From a virus, in IMG/VR virus record IMGVR_UViG_3300009788_000066, positions 1-40,560 of that record: 40,560 nucleotides of DNA. One strand, 5' to 3'. Shown piece after piece: positions 14,591-21,323 of the stretch. The notes beneath the pieces are model-generated. The model did not search any database and was not told the DNA's origin. It saw only the letters and a list, made by a program, of their open reading frames with translations. The position numbers and the translations under genes are program-made. How positions within the stretch are numbered: position 1 is the first letter of the stretch; every line of letters starts with the position of its first letter.

Positions 14591-15311
14591 AACGAGAAGA
14601 TAAATAATTTTCAACAATTTCTTTTTCTTCTTTGGTTTCAGGACTTCTTCTTCCACTTGCTATTTCCTCAGCAACTTTCTTCTGCTCATCTGTAAGTTCA
14701 TTTGATTTGTTTTCTTCCTTAAACCAAACTGCTATCATTTTTTGTTTCCAATTCTTCACCTTGTTTCCTTTCGAGTCTACCCACTCCGCAACGTCATAGA
14801 ATTCAAACGCTTTCTTTGCTGACTCTTGAGTGTATCCCTTTAGTTGAAAATATTCTTTAACTTCTTCCAAGGAAGGAGGATTGAATTTTTTATATTCTTT
14901 CTCCTTCTTTTCCTTCTTATCATTCTTGTTTGTGTTCACTTGCTGTTCACTTGCTGTTCGTTTGCTGTCCACTTCTTGTTCATTTTCCTGTTCATTTGCT
15001 TGATACTGTTCGTAGTTAAGTATGGTAATAAGCCTGAATTTAGAGAAACTTTGCTGTTCAATTTGGTGTTCGGTTTTCATACTGTGAATGATTCGCTCTA
15101 TCTTCGCAGTTGACACGCCCGAAACTTCATGTAGTGATCTTCTAGATGTAACAAATTGCCCTCTTCCTATCTTTATCTTTTGAAAGCCAACATACACCTC
15201 CTTTTCTTTGTGATTAGCCAATAAGAGCATACATATCCACAACCAATTTCTTTCGGGAGATATATTCCTATCTAGCATTTGCCTGTGAAGTTTTATCCAA
15301 CCTGAAGACAC
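14583..15311 (-). CDS. DnaD-like replication initiation protein (GTG start)
   Basis: 242 aa starting with GTG at 15311 (SSGWIKLHRQMLDRN). The N-terminal 100 residues look like a winged helix (LHEVSGVSTAKIERIIHSM... FRLITILNYEQYQ), followed by a Gln/Asn/Lys-rich linker and a C-terminal domain (YFQLKGYTQESAKKAFEFYDVAEWVDSKGNKVKNWKQKM), the pattern of phage replication/helicase-loader proteins. It lies directly upstream of the primase-helicase and downstream of a repeat array that could be its binding site or the origin. The third repeat ends exactly at the GTG. Confidence 0.7.
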   Translation of the reverse strand: MSSGWIKLHRQMLDRNISPERNWLWICMLLLANHKEKEVYVGFQKIKIGRGQFVTSRRSLHEVSGVSTAKIERIIHSMKTEHQIEQQSFSKFRLITILNYEQYQANEQENEQEVDSKRTASEQQVNTNKNDKKEKKEKEYKKFNPPSLEEVKEYFQLKGYTQESAKKAFEFYDVAEWVDSKGNKVKNWKQKMIAVWFKEENKSNELTDEQKKVAEEIASGRRSPETKEEKEIVENYLSSRYG

Positions 15312-15420
15312 TCTGACGGGTAAAAATTATAAACTAAAAGAGCAACGCACTAAAAAACCCGTCAAAGACTTTTTACGTATGTGCGTTGCTGTTTCAACTG
15401 ATAATTCATGCTTTGACGGA
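15311..15420. repeat. Iteron-like repeats and inverted repeats: candidate origin or leader switch
   Basis: CTYTGACGG(G) occurs three times: 15311-15320 (plus strand), 15358-15367 (minus) and 15411-15419 (plus). Between them, AGCAACGCAC (15341-15350) and GTGCGTTGCT (15381-15390) form a perfect 10-bp inverted repeat. The pairs interleave, so the RNA could form an H-type pseudoknot (9-bp and 10-bp stems). Alternatively, UGACGGGU and ACCCGUCA could pair and hide the GTG start. As DNA, the array could bind the replication protein encoded next to it. Confidence 0.5.
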
Positions 15421-15469
15421 TAAATGCAGCGTGGACTGTACCCTCACCATACACCCTCTAAAAAATAAA

Positions 15470-15682
15470 TCAAGATAATATCAAACAATCTTTATGGCTA
15501 TGTCTGTTTATGTTTCCATCTGATCTTGTTTTCTCTGTAATATGATACTCAATAAATTCTACATTGTTGTATTTTGCTAGTTCTAGAGGTAGATCCATTT
15601 CTGCTAGTGTAGAGACATCTTTCTTTAAGATAGCAATTTTAGCTCTCATAGCTTTGTATGTTGATGTGAATTCTATTTTCAT
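15470..15682 (-). CDS. Hypothetical 70-aa protein
   Basis: Hydrophilic with mixed helix and strand; the Lys-rich N-terminus (MKIEFTSTYKAMRAKIAILKK) is followed by VEFIEYHITEKTRSD. No family recognised. It is the last gene of the small-protein cluster before the origin-like array. Confidence 0.55.
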   Translation of the reverse strand: MKIEFTSTYKAMRAKIAILKKDVSTLAEMDLPLELAKYNNVEFIEYHITEKTRSDGNINRHSHKDCLILS

Positions 15683-15690
15683 AGTTAGTG

Positions 15691-15921
15691 TTAAAGTTTC
15701 GTAAAACGTCCAGTCTTCTTATCTCTGGAAACTCTTTTCCAAGCAGAGTTACATTCTTTGCAACTTTCTAAAACGCTTTTCCACAGATATTCATTAACCT
15801 TTCTGAGCCTTATGTTGTCTGCAAATACCGATAACGAGAACACAAAAACAGCTAATATAACGAGTAATGTACCTCCAAATATGAGGACGAATGGGCGGTA
15901 GATGTCTATAAAGTTTTCCAT
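15691..15921 (-). CDS. Single-span membrane protein
   Basis: 76 aa: a hydrophobic segment at residues 12-34 (LIFGGTLLVILAVFVFSLSVF), then a basic C-terminus with CKECNSAWKRVSRDKKTG, a possible half zinc site. Same strand and spacing as the other tiny membrane genes here. Confidence 0.6.
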   Translation of the reverse strand: MENFIDIYRPFVLIFGGTLLVILAVFVFSLSVFADNIRLRKVNEYLWKSVLESCKECNSAWKRVSRDKKTGRFTKL

Positions 15922-15938
15922 AGTTAAAAATTAAAAAA

Positions 15939-16118
15939 TTATTCATCAAAATATTTTTCCATCAATATTCCCACGTAATAAACAACTGTAAATATAGCAA
16001 CAAATATAATTATTTCTTTCCCATTAATTACATATGCTTCCCTTGCTTCCACTATCTCTCCCAAATCCCAAAAACAAACTAAGAATGCAATTAATGGAAA
16101 AACGAAATATTTAAACAT
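15939..16118 (-). CDS. Small two-span membrane protein, 59 aa
   Basis: From the ATG at 16118. Hydrophobic stretches at residues 4-17 (YFVFPLIAFLVCFW) and 35-52 (EIIIFVAIFTVVYYVGIL) are separated by a charged loop. Part of a run of five small genes between 15.9 and 16.9 kb. Confidence 0.5.
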   Translation of the reverse strand: MFKYFVFPLIAFLVCFWDLGEIVEAREAYVINGKEIIIFVAIFTVVYYVGILMEKYFDE

Positions 16119-16135
16119 TTTGATAAATAAAAGGG

Positions 16136-16243
16136 TTAAGACTTATGCTCTTCAATGAGCCTTTGAATTTCTTGTAATAACATTTCTAGCTCAGCCATTG
16201 TGAGGTTTCTTGCGTGCTGCATTATGTATTCTATTGTGGTCAT
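16136..16243 (-). CDS. Hypothetical 35-aa helical peptide
   Basis: Starts at the ATG at 16243, overlapping the stop of the upstream membrane protein (ATGA). It reads as one amphipathic helix (MAELEMLLQEIQRLIEEHKS). Its reality rests on coupling and composition. Confidence 0.4.
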   Translation of the reverse strand: MTTIEYIMQHARNLTMAELEMLLQEIQRLIEEHKS

Positions 16244-16416
16244 ATAATGAAATATAAAATTGCACAAGCTATTGCAAAAGAAAATAGCCCTGAAAATGCA
16301 AGTATTTCGTCATTTTTTTCTTCAAAATATTCTTTTCCATAGAAGAAGCGTATCAGCCAACAAAGAAGTACATAAAGAAAGAGAAATATTATTGGAAATA
16401 AAAGTAATGCTTTCAT
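16240..16416 (-). CDS. Small two-span membrane protein, 58 aa
   Basis: From the ATG at 16416. Two hydrophobic segments (residues 3-25 and 41-58) flank a charged loop, GKEYFEEKNDE. ATGA overlaps with the genes on both sides indicate a translationally coupled set. Confidence 0.5.
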   Translation of the reverse strand: MKALLLFPIIFLFLYVLLCWLIRFFYGKEYFEEKNDEILAFSGLFSFAIACAILYFII

Positions 16417-16496
16417 AATGAGAAATAAAAAATAGTACCGAAGATTATAGTTACTGCTATAGAGCCGAGGAGTGCTGTAAGAAGGAAGAGTTTCAT
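16413..16496 (-). CDS. 27-aa single-span membrane peptide
   Basis: MKLFLLTALLGSIAVTIIFG... is almost entirely one membrane span after a Lys. Its start overlaps the upstream stop and its stop overlaps the next start, both as ATGA, which is unlikely by chance in two successive junctions. Confidence 0.45.
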   Translation of the reverse strand: MKLFLLTALLGSIAVTIIFGTIFYFSL

Positions 16497-16897
16497 TTTA
16501 AACCATTAATAATATCCATGAGTGCGTAGTATTCAGGAATTGCAATGTTTCCAATTGTTGTGGCAAAAGTAAGAGAAGATACTATCATTCCAATACCAGA
16601 GACAGCCAAAAGAATTGAAAAAATAATAATCTTCACGGTTAAAACATATTCCTCTTTTTTTTCACTACTATCTTCAGATTCTACTTCCTTAGCAACTCTA
16701 AGGACTTTATAAAAACTGAAGCTCAGAACAAGGAAAGAAAGCGAAGAAATGATTGTTAATATAAAAATAGCCACCCCATCCACCCAAAAATGCTTATCCA
16801 CCATGTACCCCCATCCTAAGCCCCCTATTTCTTGTGCAGCCTCCACAAAGGGTGACAAGTTCTCCCTGATAACATCAATAGTTTCTTGTGTTTCCAT
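16493..16897 (-). CDS. Multi-span membrane protein
   Basis: 134 aa with three hydrophobic segments (about residues 36-60, 85-105 and 107-125) and a charged cytoplasmic-type loop (KEVESEDSSEKKEE). The topology resembles small phage or bacterial membrane proteins; holin-like function is possible but the classical lysis block lies at 20.4-22.4 kb. Confidence 0.55.
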   Translation of the reverse strand: METQETIDVIRENLSPFVEAAQEIGGLGWGYMVDKHFWVDGVAIFILTIISSLSFLVLSFSFYKVLRVAKEVESEDSSEKKEEYVLTVKIIIFSILLAVSGIGMIVSSLTFATTIGNIAIPEYYALMDIINGLK

Positions 16898-16906
16898 AAT
16901 AGAAAA

Positions 16907-17323
16907 TTAAAAAATAAATAAAAGTTCTTTTTCCTTGATTTCCTTCTCATACCACCATGCATTACCGTTGTGTCCTCTACGTAAATCTGAATGTAATGTC
17001 TCTGGTGTACTGTTTTCTGTGTATCCTCTGAACCATTCCAAGCATTGGTTCTTTTGTTTCTGGTAGTCTGCTGGTGCGCAATTCGTTCTGTGCCACCTTG
17101 AGCATTGACACAGCCCTAAGCTGTCTTCTTTTGTGGTGAGGTTTCTAGTATTTTCTGAGAATGCTCCATTCTCTTGTCTGAACCATGCCACCAGAGTCTT
17201 CATCTTCCATTCTTCTATTCCTATAACGTAAGCTGATCTCTGTATATCTATGAGTCTGTCGTTCTTATAGTCTGTAGTATCGTTTTTGAGTTGATAGAAC
17301 TTACGATGGCCGAGTATTTCCAT
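16907..17323 (-). CDS. Lysozyme / transglycosylase-like protein
   Basis: 138 aa. WFRQENGAF places a candidate catalytic Glu at residue 51, followed by the 'SLGLCQ' block (68-73), as in SLT/lysozyme-like folds (E...S-x-GL-x-Q). Several Cys and Trp follow (CSRWHRTNC, WFRGY). No signal peptide. It may be a second peptidoglycan hydrolase, in lysis or virion, in addition to the M23 enzyme; the assignment is by motif only. Confidence 0.5.
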   Translation of the reverse strand: MEILGHRKFYQLKNDTTDYKNDRLIDIQRSAYVIGIEEWKMKTLVAWFRQENGAFSENTRNLTTKEDSLGLCQCSRWHRTNCAPADYQKQKNQCLEWFRGYTENSTPETLHSDLRRGHNGNAWWYEKEIKEKELLFIF

Positions 17324-17337
17324 CTTTTTACGTGCTT

Positions 17338-17658
17338 TTATTCTTCGTTTTGGGTCAACTTGTTTTGGCTGTTTTTTTTTCTCAGGATTGCATCTCCTTC
17401 GATGATTAAGTTGTAAGCATGTATCTCTTCTTCATTACTTCCATATTCTTCCTCTAAGACAGATATCTCTTCTCTCTTCTGTCGTATCTCATCTTCTATC
17501 TGTTCGTTACGCTCTTCTTTGTTCTGCTTCATTTCAGGGTATGTCTCCTTTGCATTCGCTATTCCAACAAAGAAAATAACAATGAGAAGCAATACTCCTA
17601 ATGAGCCTTTAATAGCGTGTGGTAAGTATTTATTGAATTGAGTTTTTAAGTTTTCCAT
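17338..17658 (-). CDS. Membrane-anchored coiled-coil protein (spanin-like?)
   Basis: 106 aa: an N-terminal membrane span (residues 15-34, AIKGSLGVLLLIVIFFVGIA), then a long charged coiled coil (NKEERNEQIEDEIRQKREE...). This type II topology with periplasmic coiled coil matches i-spanins (Rz), and the lysozyme-like gene follows it. No Rz1-like partner is obvious, although the secreted 60-aa protein upstream might be considered. Confidence 0.5.
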   Translation of the reverse strand: MENLKTQFNKYLPHAIKGSLGVLLLIVIFFVGIANAKETYPEMKQNKEERNEQIEDEIRQKREEISVLEEEYGSNEEEIHAYNLIIEGDAILRKKNSQNKLTQNEE

Positions 17659-17696
17659 ATCTGTTAAATAAAATGATAAAAACGATTAGGGGAGGG

Positions 17697-17879
17697 TTAT
17701 GAGCAAGGGTATCCAAAGCTAACTGTTGCTGTTTTCTGCGTATCTTTAGTTGTGTAATGTGGTAAATATTTGTACGGTTTCTCTATCTCAAACTTTTGTG
17801 GTGTGTTTCTTGTTTCTGCCGTTTGAGTGAATAGAAACATTCCTGATATGAATATCAGAATGACGATGATGTTTTTCAT
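17697..17879 (-). CDS. Small secreted protein
   Basis: 60 aa from the ATG at 17879. MKNIIVILIFISGMFLFTQT is a signal peptide or anchor; the remainder is short, hydrophilic and ends in FGYPCS. An upstream in-frame ATG at 17942 would run into the structured RNA region and is rejected. Confidence 0.5.
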   Translation of the reverse strand: MKNIIVILIFISGMFLFTQTAETRNTPQKFEIEKPYKYLPHYTTKDTQKTATVSFGYPCS

Positions 17880-17958
17880 ATGTGTTTTGGTAAAAGAATG
17901 AAAATTCCTGATAAACAGGGAGAAGTGGAAATAGACTTTCAATCTACCCCACTTGTCT

Positions 17959-18031
17959 CTATCTACAGGACGCTGAAGGCATTGGAGTAGAATAGTTCGA
18001 AATTCATACCTTCAGCATTCTGTCTATATAG
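17959..18031 (-). ncRNA. Long hairpin next to the tRNA-like RNA
   Basis: GCTGAAGG (17972-17979) pairs with CCTTCAGC (18009-18016), extended by ACAG/CTGT (17965-17968 with 18020-18023) and CTAT/ATAG (17959-17962 with 18028-18031). The loop is about 29 nt. It follows the tRNA-like element by 5 nt and may be part of the same transcript or its 3' processing signal. Confidence 0.4.
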
Positions 18032-18035
18032 TCAT

Positions 18036-18200
18036 TGGTGAAGTGGAGGTAGGACTCAAACCTACGAAATCACAGCTAAGTACTTCACTTGGGAGATCAA
18101 TCCTTCGATTCATACCATCACTGATCGCGTCTATCGGTCTAGGGGTTTTGAATTACCCTCCGCTTACGTATTGCGTTGAAACTTCGCCACTCCACTTCAC
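18036..18200 (-). ncRNA. tRNA-like structured RNA without a normal anticodon arm
   Basis: On the minus strand, GTGAAGTGGAG (18200-18190) pairs perfectly with CTCCACTTCAC (18048-18038), and CCA ends at 18036. Next to the 3' strand is a T-arm-like hairpin, 5-bp stem and 7-nt loop TTTGAGT (18065-18049). After the 5' strand comes TG, then a GCG/CGC D-stem-like hairpin with a 9-nt loop, as in tRNA-Leu but lacking the GG of the D-loop; the T-loop lacks the matching C. About 108 nt of further structure replace the anticodon and variable arms. No tmRNA tag motif (GGATTCGAC) is seen. The stretch 17880-18226 holds no protein gene. Confidence 0.4.
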
Positions 18201-18226
18201 AATAACTACGATGTAAAAGAACTAAT

Positions 18227-18418
18227 CTAAAACTTCTTTAAGACTTCTTTGCGTATCTCTTCAAACTGTTCTTCGGTTATTTCTACGACGAGAACATCTT
18301 TTTCTATTTCTCTTAGAATGTGGTCATTCATATGCATACCATATCCATTTCGTTGTTCTTTGCGTTGTTCTTCATAATCCTGATTTGGGACTGTCTTTGT
18401 AACAATAAGTCTGATCAT
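18227..18418 (-). CDS. Hypothetical 63-aa protein
   Basis: Begins MIRLIVTKTVPNQ, contains two His-flanked Met residues (YGMHMNDH), and ends in an acidic-basic helix (ITEEQFEEIRKEVLKKF). It is the last gene of the early recombination cluster before the RNA elements. Not recognised. Confidence 0.6.
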   Translation of the reverse strand: MIRLIVTKTVPNQDYEEQRKEQRNGYGMHMNDHILREIEKDVLVVEITEEQFEEIRKEVLKKF

Positions 18419-18423
18419 AGGTA

Positions 18424-18846
18424 TTAAGATAAATTATAAAAATGTTCTAACTGGTCAGGTGGTATCTCATTTGCTTGTGGAATATATATATCTACTTTCT
18501 CTTGTGCGAATTGTCTAATAAGTTCCATGTATTCTGAGAATTGTTTCGTATCTAAATTGGTAGTGCTTCCTGTTGTTACTCCTACCACTTCTCCGTTTAT
18601 CTTCATTTCTTTTGGCAGGAAGTGTAGTTTAAAGAATCCATGCCACTCCTCTCTGGTGTATCCTGTATCTGTTAATAAGTCGATTGCGAACCAATAGTAT
18701 GCGTTCTGATTATTGCTGCGTATATTACGCCATTTCTTTATGTCTACAGTGATCTTTTCTCCTTCTAAGGTGTTAAGATAGTCTGAGAGCTTATCTTTCT
18801 TTGTAGCGCGTATTTTGCCGTTTTCTATTGATGCTTGAAATTTCAT
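18424..18846 (-). CDS. NinB-like recombination protein
   Basis: 140 aa. The segment KITVDIKKWRNIRSNNQNAYYWFAI with following GYTREEWHGFFKLHF matches the NinB (lambda Orf) pattern 'RS..QN..YW...'. Lambda Orf/NinB helps load recombinases at SSB-coated DNA, so its place beside an SSB-like gene fits. It ends QLEHFYNLS. Confidence 0.7.
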   Translation of the reverse strand: MKFQASIENGKIRATKKDKLSDYLNTLEGEKITVDIKKWRNIRSNNQNAYYWFAIDLLTDTGYTREEWHGFFKLHFLPKEMKINGEVVGVTTGSTTNLDTKQFSEYMELIRQFAQEKVDIYIPQANEIPPDQLEHFYNLS

Positions 18847-18848
18847 TT

Positions 18849-19388
18849 TTAGTTAGACACATCTTCAAGAAAGTCATCTAATTCTTTCTTATCTTCTGAA
18901 ACGTTGGCAAATGGATCATCACCATCATATAAAGCCTCCAGGTTAATAGTCATTGAGTCGTATTGTTTTTGAATTTCAGGATCTAGTTTCTCCTTTGGAT
19001 CTGGTGTTACTGTGTAAACTGTCTCAAGATTCTCACCTTCTCTATTAATAACAAGATCATAATCAAAAGGTGATCCCCATTTTGCATTTCTTGCTAGTCC
19101 ACTAATTATATTCATTATTGTTTTTTGTGTAATTTCAAATACCTGTACTTGTTCCTCTTGATAGTTCCACACACAGAATGCCCAGAAATGTTTAGGGCCA
19201 TTTTTATATTCTGGTTTCATTTCACACTTTTCTTCTTGTCTAAATCGTACAGGCTTGTTGTCGTTTGTCCAAAACTCTACTCCTAGTATTGCACTGGATA
19301 ATACTCTGAATTTGTTCTCTCCTTGTTTGAGTTTCATATATCCATTAGCAGCGGATGGAACTGTGTAGTCATCTGGTAGAAATGTCAT
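18849..19388 (-). CDS. Single-stranded DNA-binding protein (probable)
   Basis: 179 aa. The N-terminus (ANGYMKLKQGENKFRVLSSAILGVEFW) resembles phage gp32-like or OB-fold SSB starts ('F.K...G.N.FR.L'), and the C-terminus is strongly acidic (EDKKELDDFLEDVSN), the usual partner-binding tail of SSBs. It lies directly upstream of the NinB-like gene. It would coat single-stranded DNA during replication and recombination. Confidence 0.65.
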   Translation of the reverse strand: MTFLPDDYTVPSAANGYMKLKQGENKFRVLSSAILGVEFWTNDNKPVRFRQEEKCEMKPEYKNGPKHFWAFCVWNYQEEQVQVFEITQKTIMNIISGLARNAKWGSPFDYDLVINREGENLETVYTVTPDPKEKLDPEIQKQYDSMTINLEALYDGDDPFANVSEDKKELDDFLEDVSN

Positions 19389-19399
19389 AATGTATGGGG

Positions 19400-19510
19400 T
19401 TAAGAATAATAAATACGTTTCTGATGCTGTAATGACTCAATGAATTCTTCACATTCTTCACATACTCCATCTTCATTAGTTTCGATATCTTCTTCGCATG
19501 AGTAACACAT
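19400..19510 (-). CDS. 36-aa zinc-ribbon peptide
   Basis: From the ATG at 19510. CYSC (residues 2-5) and CEEC (17-20) form a compact zinc-ribbon; the rest is acidic. It fits between the SSB-like gene and the gene ending at 19512. Confidence 0.5.
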   Translation of the reverse strand: MCYSCEEDIETNEDGVCEECEEFIESLQHQKRIYYS

Positions 19511-19511
19511 A

Positions 19512-19808
19512 TTAAGAGGGATTAGATAATTCAAAGTCTTTAGGGTCTCCTATTGCAGAAGCCCCGCTATAAGCACATACAACGTGCTCTCTTGGGGATT
19601 CGTTAAATATCTCCCTGGCTACATCTGCATGATTTTCAGGATCAGTGTCCTCTGGTATCTCTACTTTTACATATGCTGGAATCAATCCCGTTAGCAATAC
19701 CTTCTGCGTCCCTGTACCTCTTTTTAAATCCATAGAATCAAGAGTGTCATCAAAATCGGCATCGTCTCCATATAAGGACTCATCTATCATGTCGTCTGCA
19801 AAACTCAT
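19512..19808 (-). CDS. Hypothetical acidic protein
   Basis: 98 aa, acidic N-terminus (DDMIDESLYGDDADFDDTLDSM), then a beta-like segment (TGTQKVLLTGLIPAYVKVEI). Function unknown; an early-gene location suggests host interaction. Confidence 0.55.
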   Translation of the reverse strand: MSFADDMIDESLYGDDADFDDTLDSMDLKRGTGTQKVLLTGLIPAYVKVEIPEDTDPENHADVAREIFNESPREHVVCAYSGASAIGDPKDFELSNPS

Positions 19809-19855
19809 GTTAAATAAATAAAATAGTTAAAATAGAAAGGATTGCAAGAACATAT

Positions 19856-20044
19856 TTACTTACCTCCGATAATATGCTTGTACTTATCGTATTGAGATGA
19901 TATCCATGCAAGGAATACCCCTGGACTCTTCCTGTTCTTCTTAGCGTTGGACTTAATTGATTTGTACAATTCTTTTGAAGGTCGCCATGACTTGACCTTA
20001 TTCTTACGAGATTGTTTGAGTAGTTCGTTGGTTTCATTTTGCAT
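19856..20044 (-). CDS. Basic 62-aa protein, first gene of the replication transcript
   Basis: Lys/Arg/Ser-rich with a helical core (KSWRPSKELYKSIKSNAKKNRKS). It lies about 20 nt downstream of the start expected from operator promoter copy 2, so it is probably the first gene expressed from it. It could be a DNA-binding regulator, including of that operator, but no HTH family is recognised. A longer overlapping frame (19810-20037) is rejected. Confidence 0.6.
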   Translation of the reverse strand: MQNETNELLKQSRKNKVKSWRPSKELYKSIKSNAKKNRKSPGVFLAWISSQYDKYKHIIGGK

Positions 20045-20068
20045 TGTTATTAATAATAAAATTGTCTT

Positions 20069-20097
20069 CAGTATATATATGCGATGTCACATGTCAA
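20069..20097 (-). promoter_or_regulatory. Operator-promoter copy 2 (leftward)
   Basis: On the minus strand: -35 TTGACA (20097-20092), operator ATGTGACATCGCAT (20092-20079), -10 TATACT (20075-20070, 16-nt spacer). It precedes the basic 62-aa gene by about 20 nt of A/T-rich leader. Confidence 0.75.
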
Positions 20098-20108
20098 TAG
20101 ATTTTTTG

Positions 20109-20131
20109 TGGGCAGTTTTGCGTCATGCCCA
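20109..20131. other. Inverted repeat between the two tandem promoters
   Basis: TGGGCA (20109-20114) pairs with TGCCCA (20126-20131). No T-run follows on the minus strand. No protein gene is seen between 20045 and 20275; the rest of that gap holds the two promoters. Confidence 0.35.
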
Positions 20132-20218
20132 GGACGATTCAAAAACAAATTTGTACTGATTAGGCTACTAGGTTTATGCTCGGTGGCTTTACCTGTGCTT
20201 TCTCTCAGTGACAAAACA

Positions 20219-20247
20219 ACAATACACAATGCGATGTCACATTGCAA
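20219..20247 (-). promoter_or_regulatory. Operator-promoter copy 3 (leftward)
   Basis: On the minus strand: -35-like TTGCAA (20247-20242), operator ATGTGACATCGCAT (20242-20229), -10-like TATTGT (20224-20219), 17-nt spacer. It is tandem with copy 2, 150 bp downstream; the leader between them has no clear gene. Confidence 0.6.
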
Positions 20248-20275
20248 ACAAAAAGTCCCAAAGTTTAATATTCAT

Positions 20276-20470
20276 TTAAGATTTGTATTTTGCCATCTCA
20301 ATAGCAAAGTGCTCAGGGCATATACCATGCGTTACACTATATCCTTTACCTTTCCATTCTAATGTATGCTCAATATTCCCCCTACAATAAGAACAAACAC
20401 GAGCTATCATTGTATCATGGAAGATTTCTATTATCGGTGATGGTTCGAATTCTCTAGCTTCTAAAGACAT
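20276..20470 (-). CDS. Zinc-ribbon-like small protein
   Basis: 64 aa. VCSYCRGN and THGICPEHF provide Cys/His ligands in the pattern of short phage proteins ending 'THGICPEC'. The ATG at 20470 overlaps the M23 gene by 17 nt; the internal ATG at 20410 (MIARVCSYC) is an alternative start. Confidence 0.55.
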   Translation of the reverse strand: MSLEAREFEPSPIIEIFHDTMIARVCSYCRGNIEHTLEWKGKGYSVTHGICPEHFAIEMAKYKS

Positions 20471-21065
20471 CGTTAGCTCTGCTTAGATAACTATGCGTTT
20501 CATGCATTTCTTCCTCAGTTATCTTTCCCAGCTTGTATAAATTATCAGCCAATACCCACGAATTAGAATTGTAATCCATGTACGTTTTTACAATAGGATC
20601 GTATTCTTTCTCATCTTCATATTCATTCACAAATTCAATACCATCTTGATACCACTCACGAACCTCATCCCTACTCATACCAGTCGTATATTTCTCCCAG
20701 TTTGGCAACTTCTTTATAATCAAATCCCAATGCACATGTGCTGAAGAAGTTCCAGACTTCCCGCAGGTAGCGAGTATGTCCTTTTCTTTCACTTTGTTAC
20801 CTACCTTATAATTCATCTTCTGTAGGTGTCCGTATCGTGTCCACATGTTGATATGAGGATGATGTACTACCATCAAATTCCCCCAAGCGTTCCCAGTAGC
20901 CTTGGCATATACTACTTCTCCATCTGTCATAGGGTACACTGGAAGACCAAGGTCAGCATCTTTAGAATTTCCCCAATTCAAATCCCAGCCAGGGTGGTAT
21001 TGACCGTTAGAGTTCTTCTGTAAGAATTCATATCCGAAATGAGTGTACTGCATTGGTATTTTCAT
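20454..21065 (-). CDS. M23-family endopeptidase (endolysin)
   Basis: 203 aa. All M23 landmarks are present: H24xxxD28 (HPGWD), the glycine-rich strand region, H80 in RYGHL, and H110-V-H112 in SSAHVHWD. M23 zinc peptidases cut peptidoglycan cross-bridges or stems. The C-terminal 70 residues are an acidic helical domain without a known cell-wall-binding motif. No signal peptide, so export would rely on the holin genes just upstream. Confidence 0.88.
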   Translation of the reverse strand: MKIPMQYTHFGYEFLQKNSNGQYHPGWDLNWGNSKDADLGLPVYPMTDGEVVYAKATGNAWGNLMVVHHPHINMWTRYGHLQKMNYKVGNKVKEKDILATCGKSGTSSAHVHWDLIIKKLPNWEKYTTGMSRDEVREWYQDGIEFVNEYEDEKEYDPIVKTYMDYNSNSWVLADNLYKLGKITEEEMHETHSYLSRANDVFRS

Positions 21066-21158
21066 TTCTTCTTATAAAGCAATTTCAATATACACCAAAG
21101 AATGAATACTGTCAATACTAGGTACTGTGATGGTATTTCCCAAGTCGTAAAAACTTAG

Positions 21159-21323
21159 TTAAATATGTAAAGACTCCTTTTGTTCTTCAAGTGGTATGTT
21201 GTTTTCTGATGCACATCGCGAATGTATTAAAAGTTTTCCTTGCTTCTTCTCAGAACGTACAATGAAGAACTCTTCATTATATCTTAACTTCTTGCCGCAT
21301 AGATCACATCTATATTGTATCAT
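21159..21323 (-). CDS. 54-aa zinc-finger-like protein
   Basis: From the ATG at 21323, overlapping the stop of the basic 61-aa gene (ATGA). RCDLCGKKL gives a CxxC and HSRC adds two more ligands. Function unknown. Confidence 0.5.
   Translation of the reverse strand: MIQYRCDLCGKKLRYNEEFFIVRSEKKQGKLLIHSRCASENNIPLEEQKESLHI

Noticed and set aside
18036-18200. tmRNA
   Set aside because: No GGATTCGAC motif or tag-reading frame and the length is too short.
19810-20037. 75-aa minus-strand frame next to promoter copy 2
   Set aside because: Overlaps the better-placed 62-aa gene (19856-20044) and starts inside it; no leader of its own.
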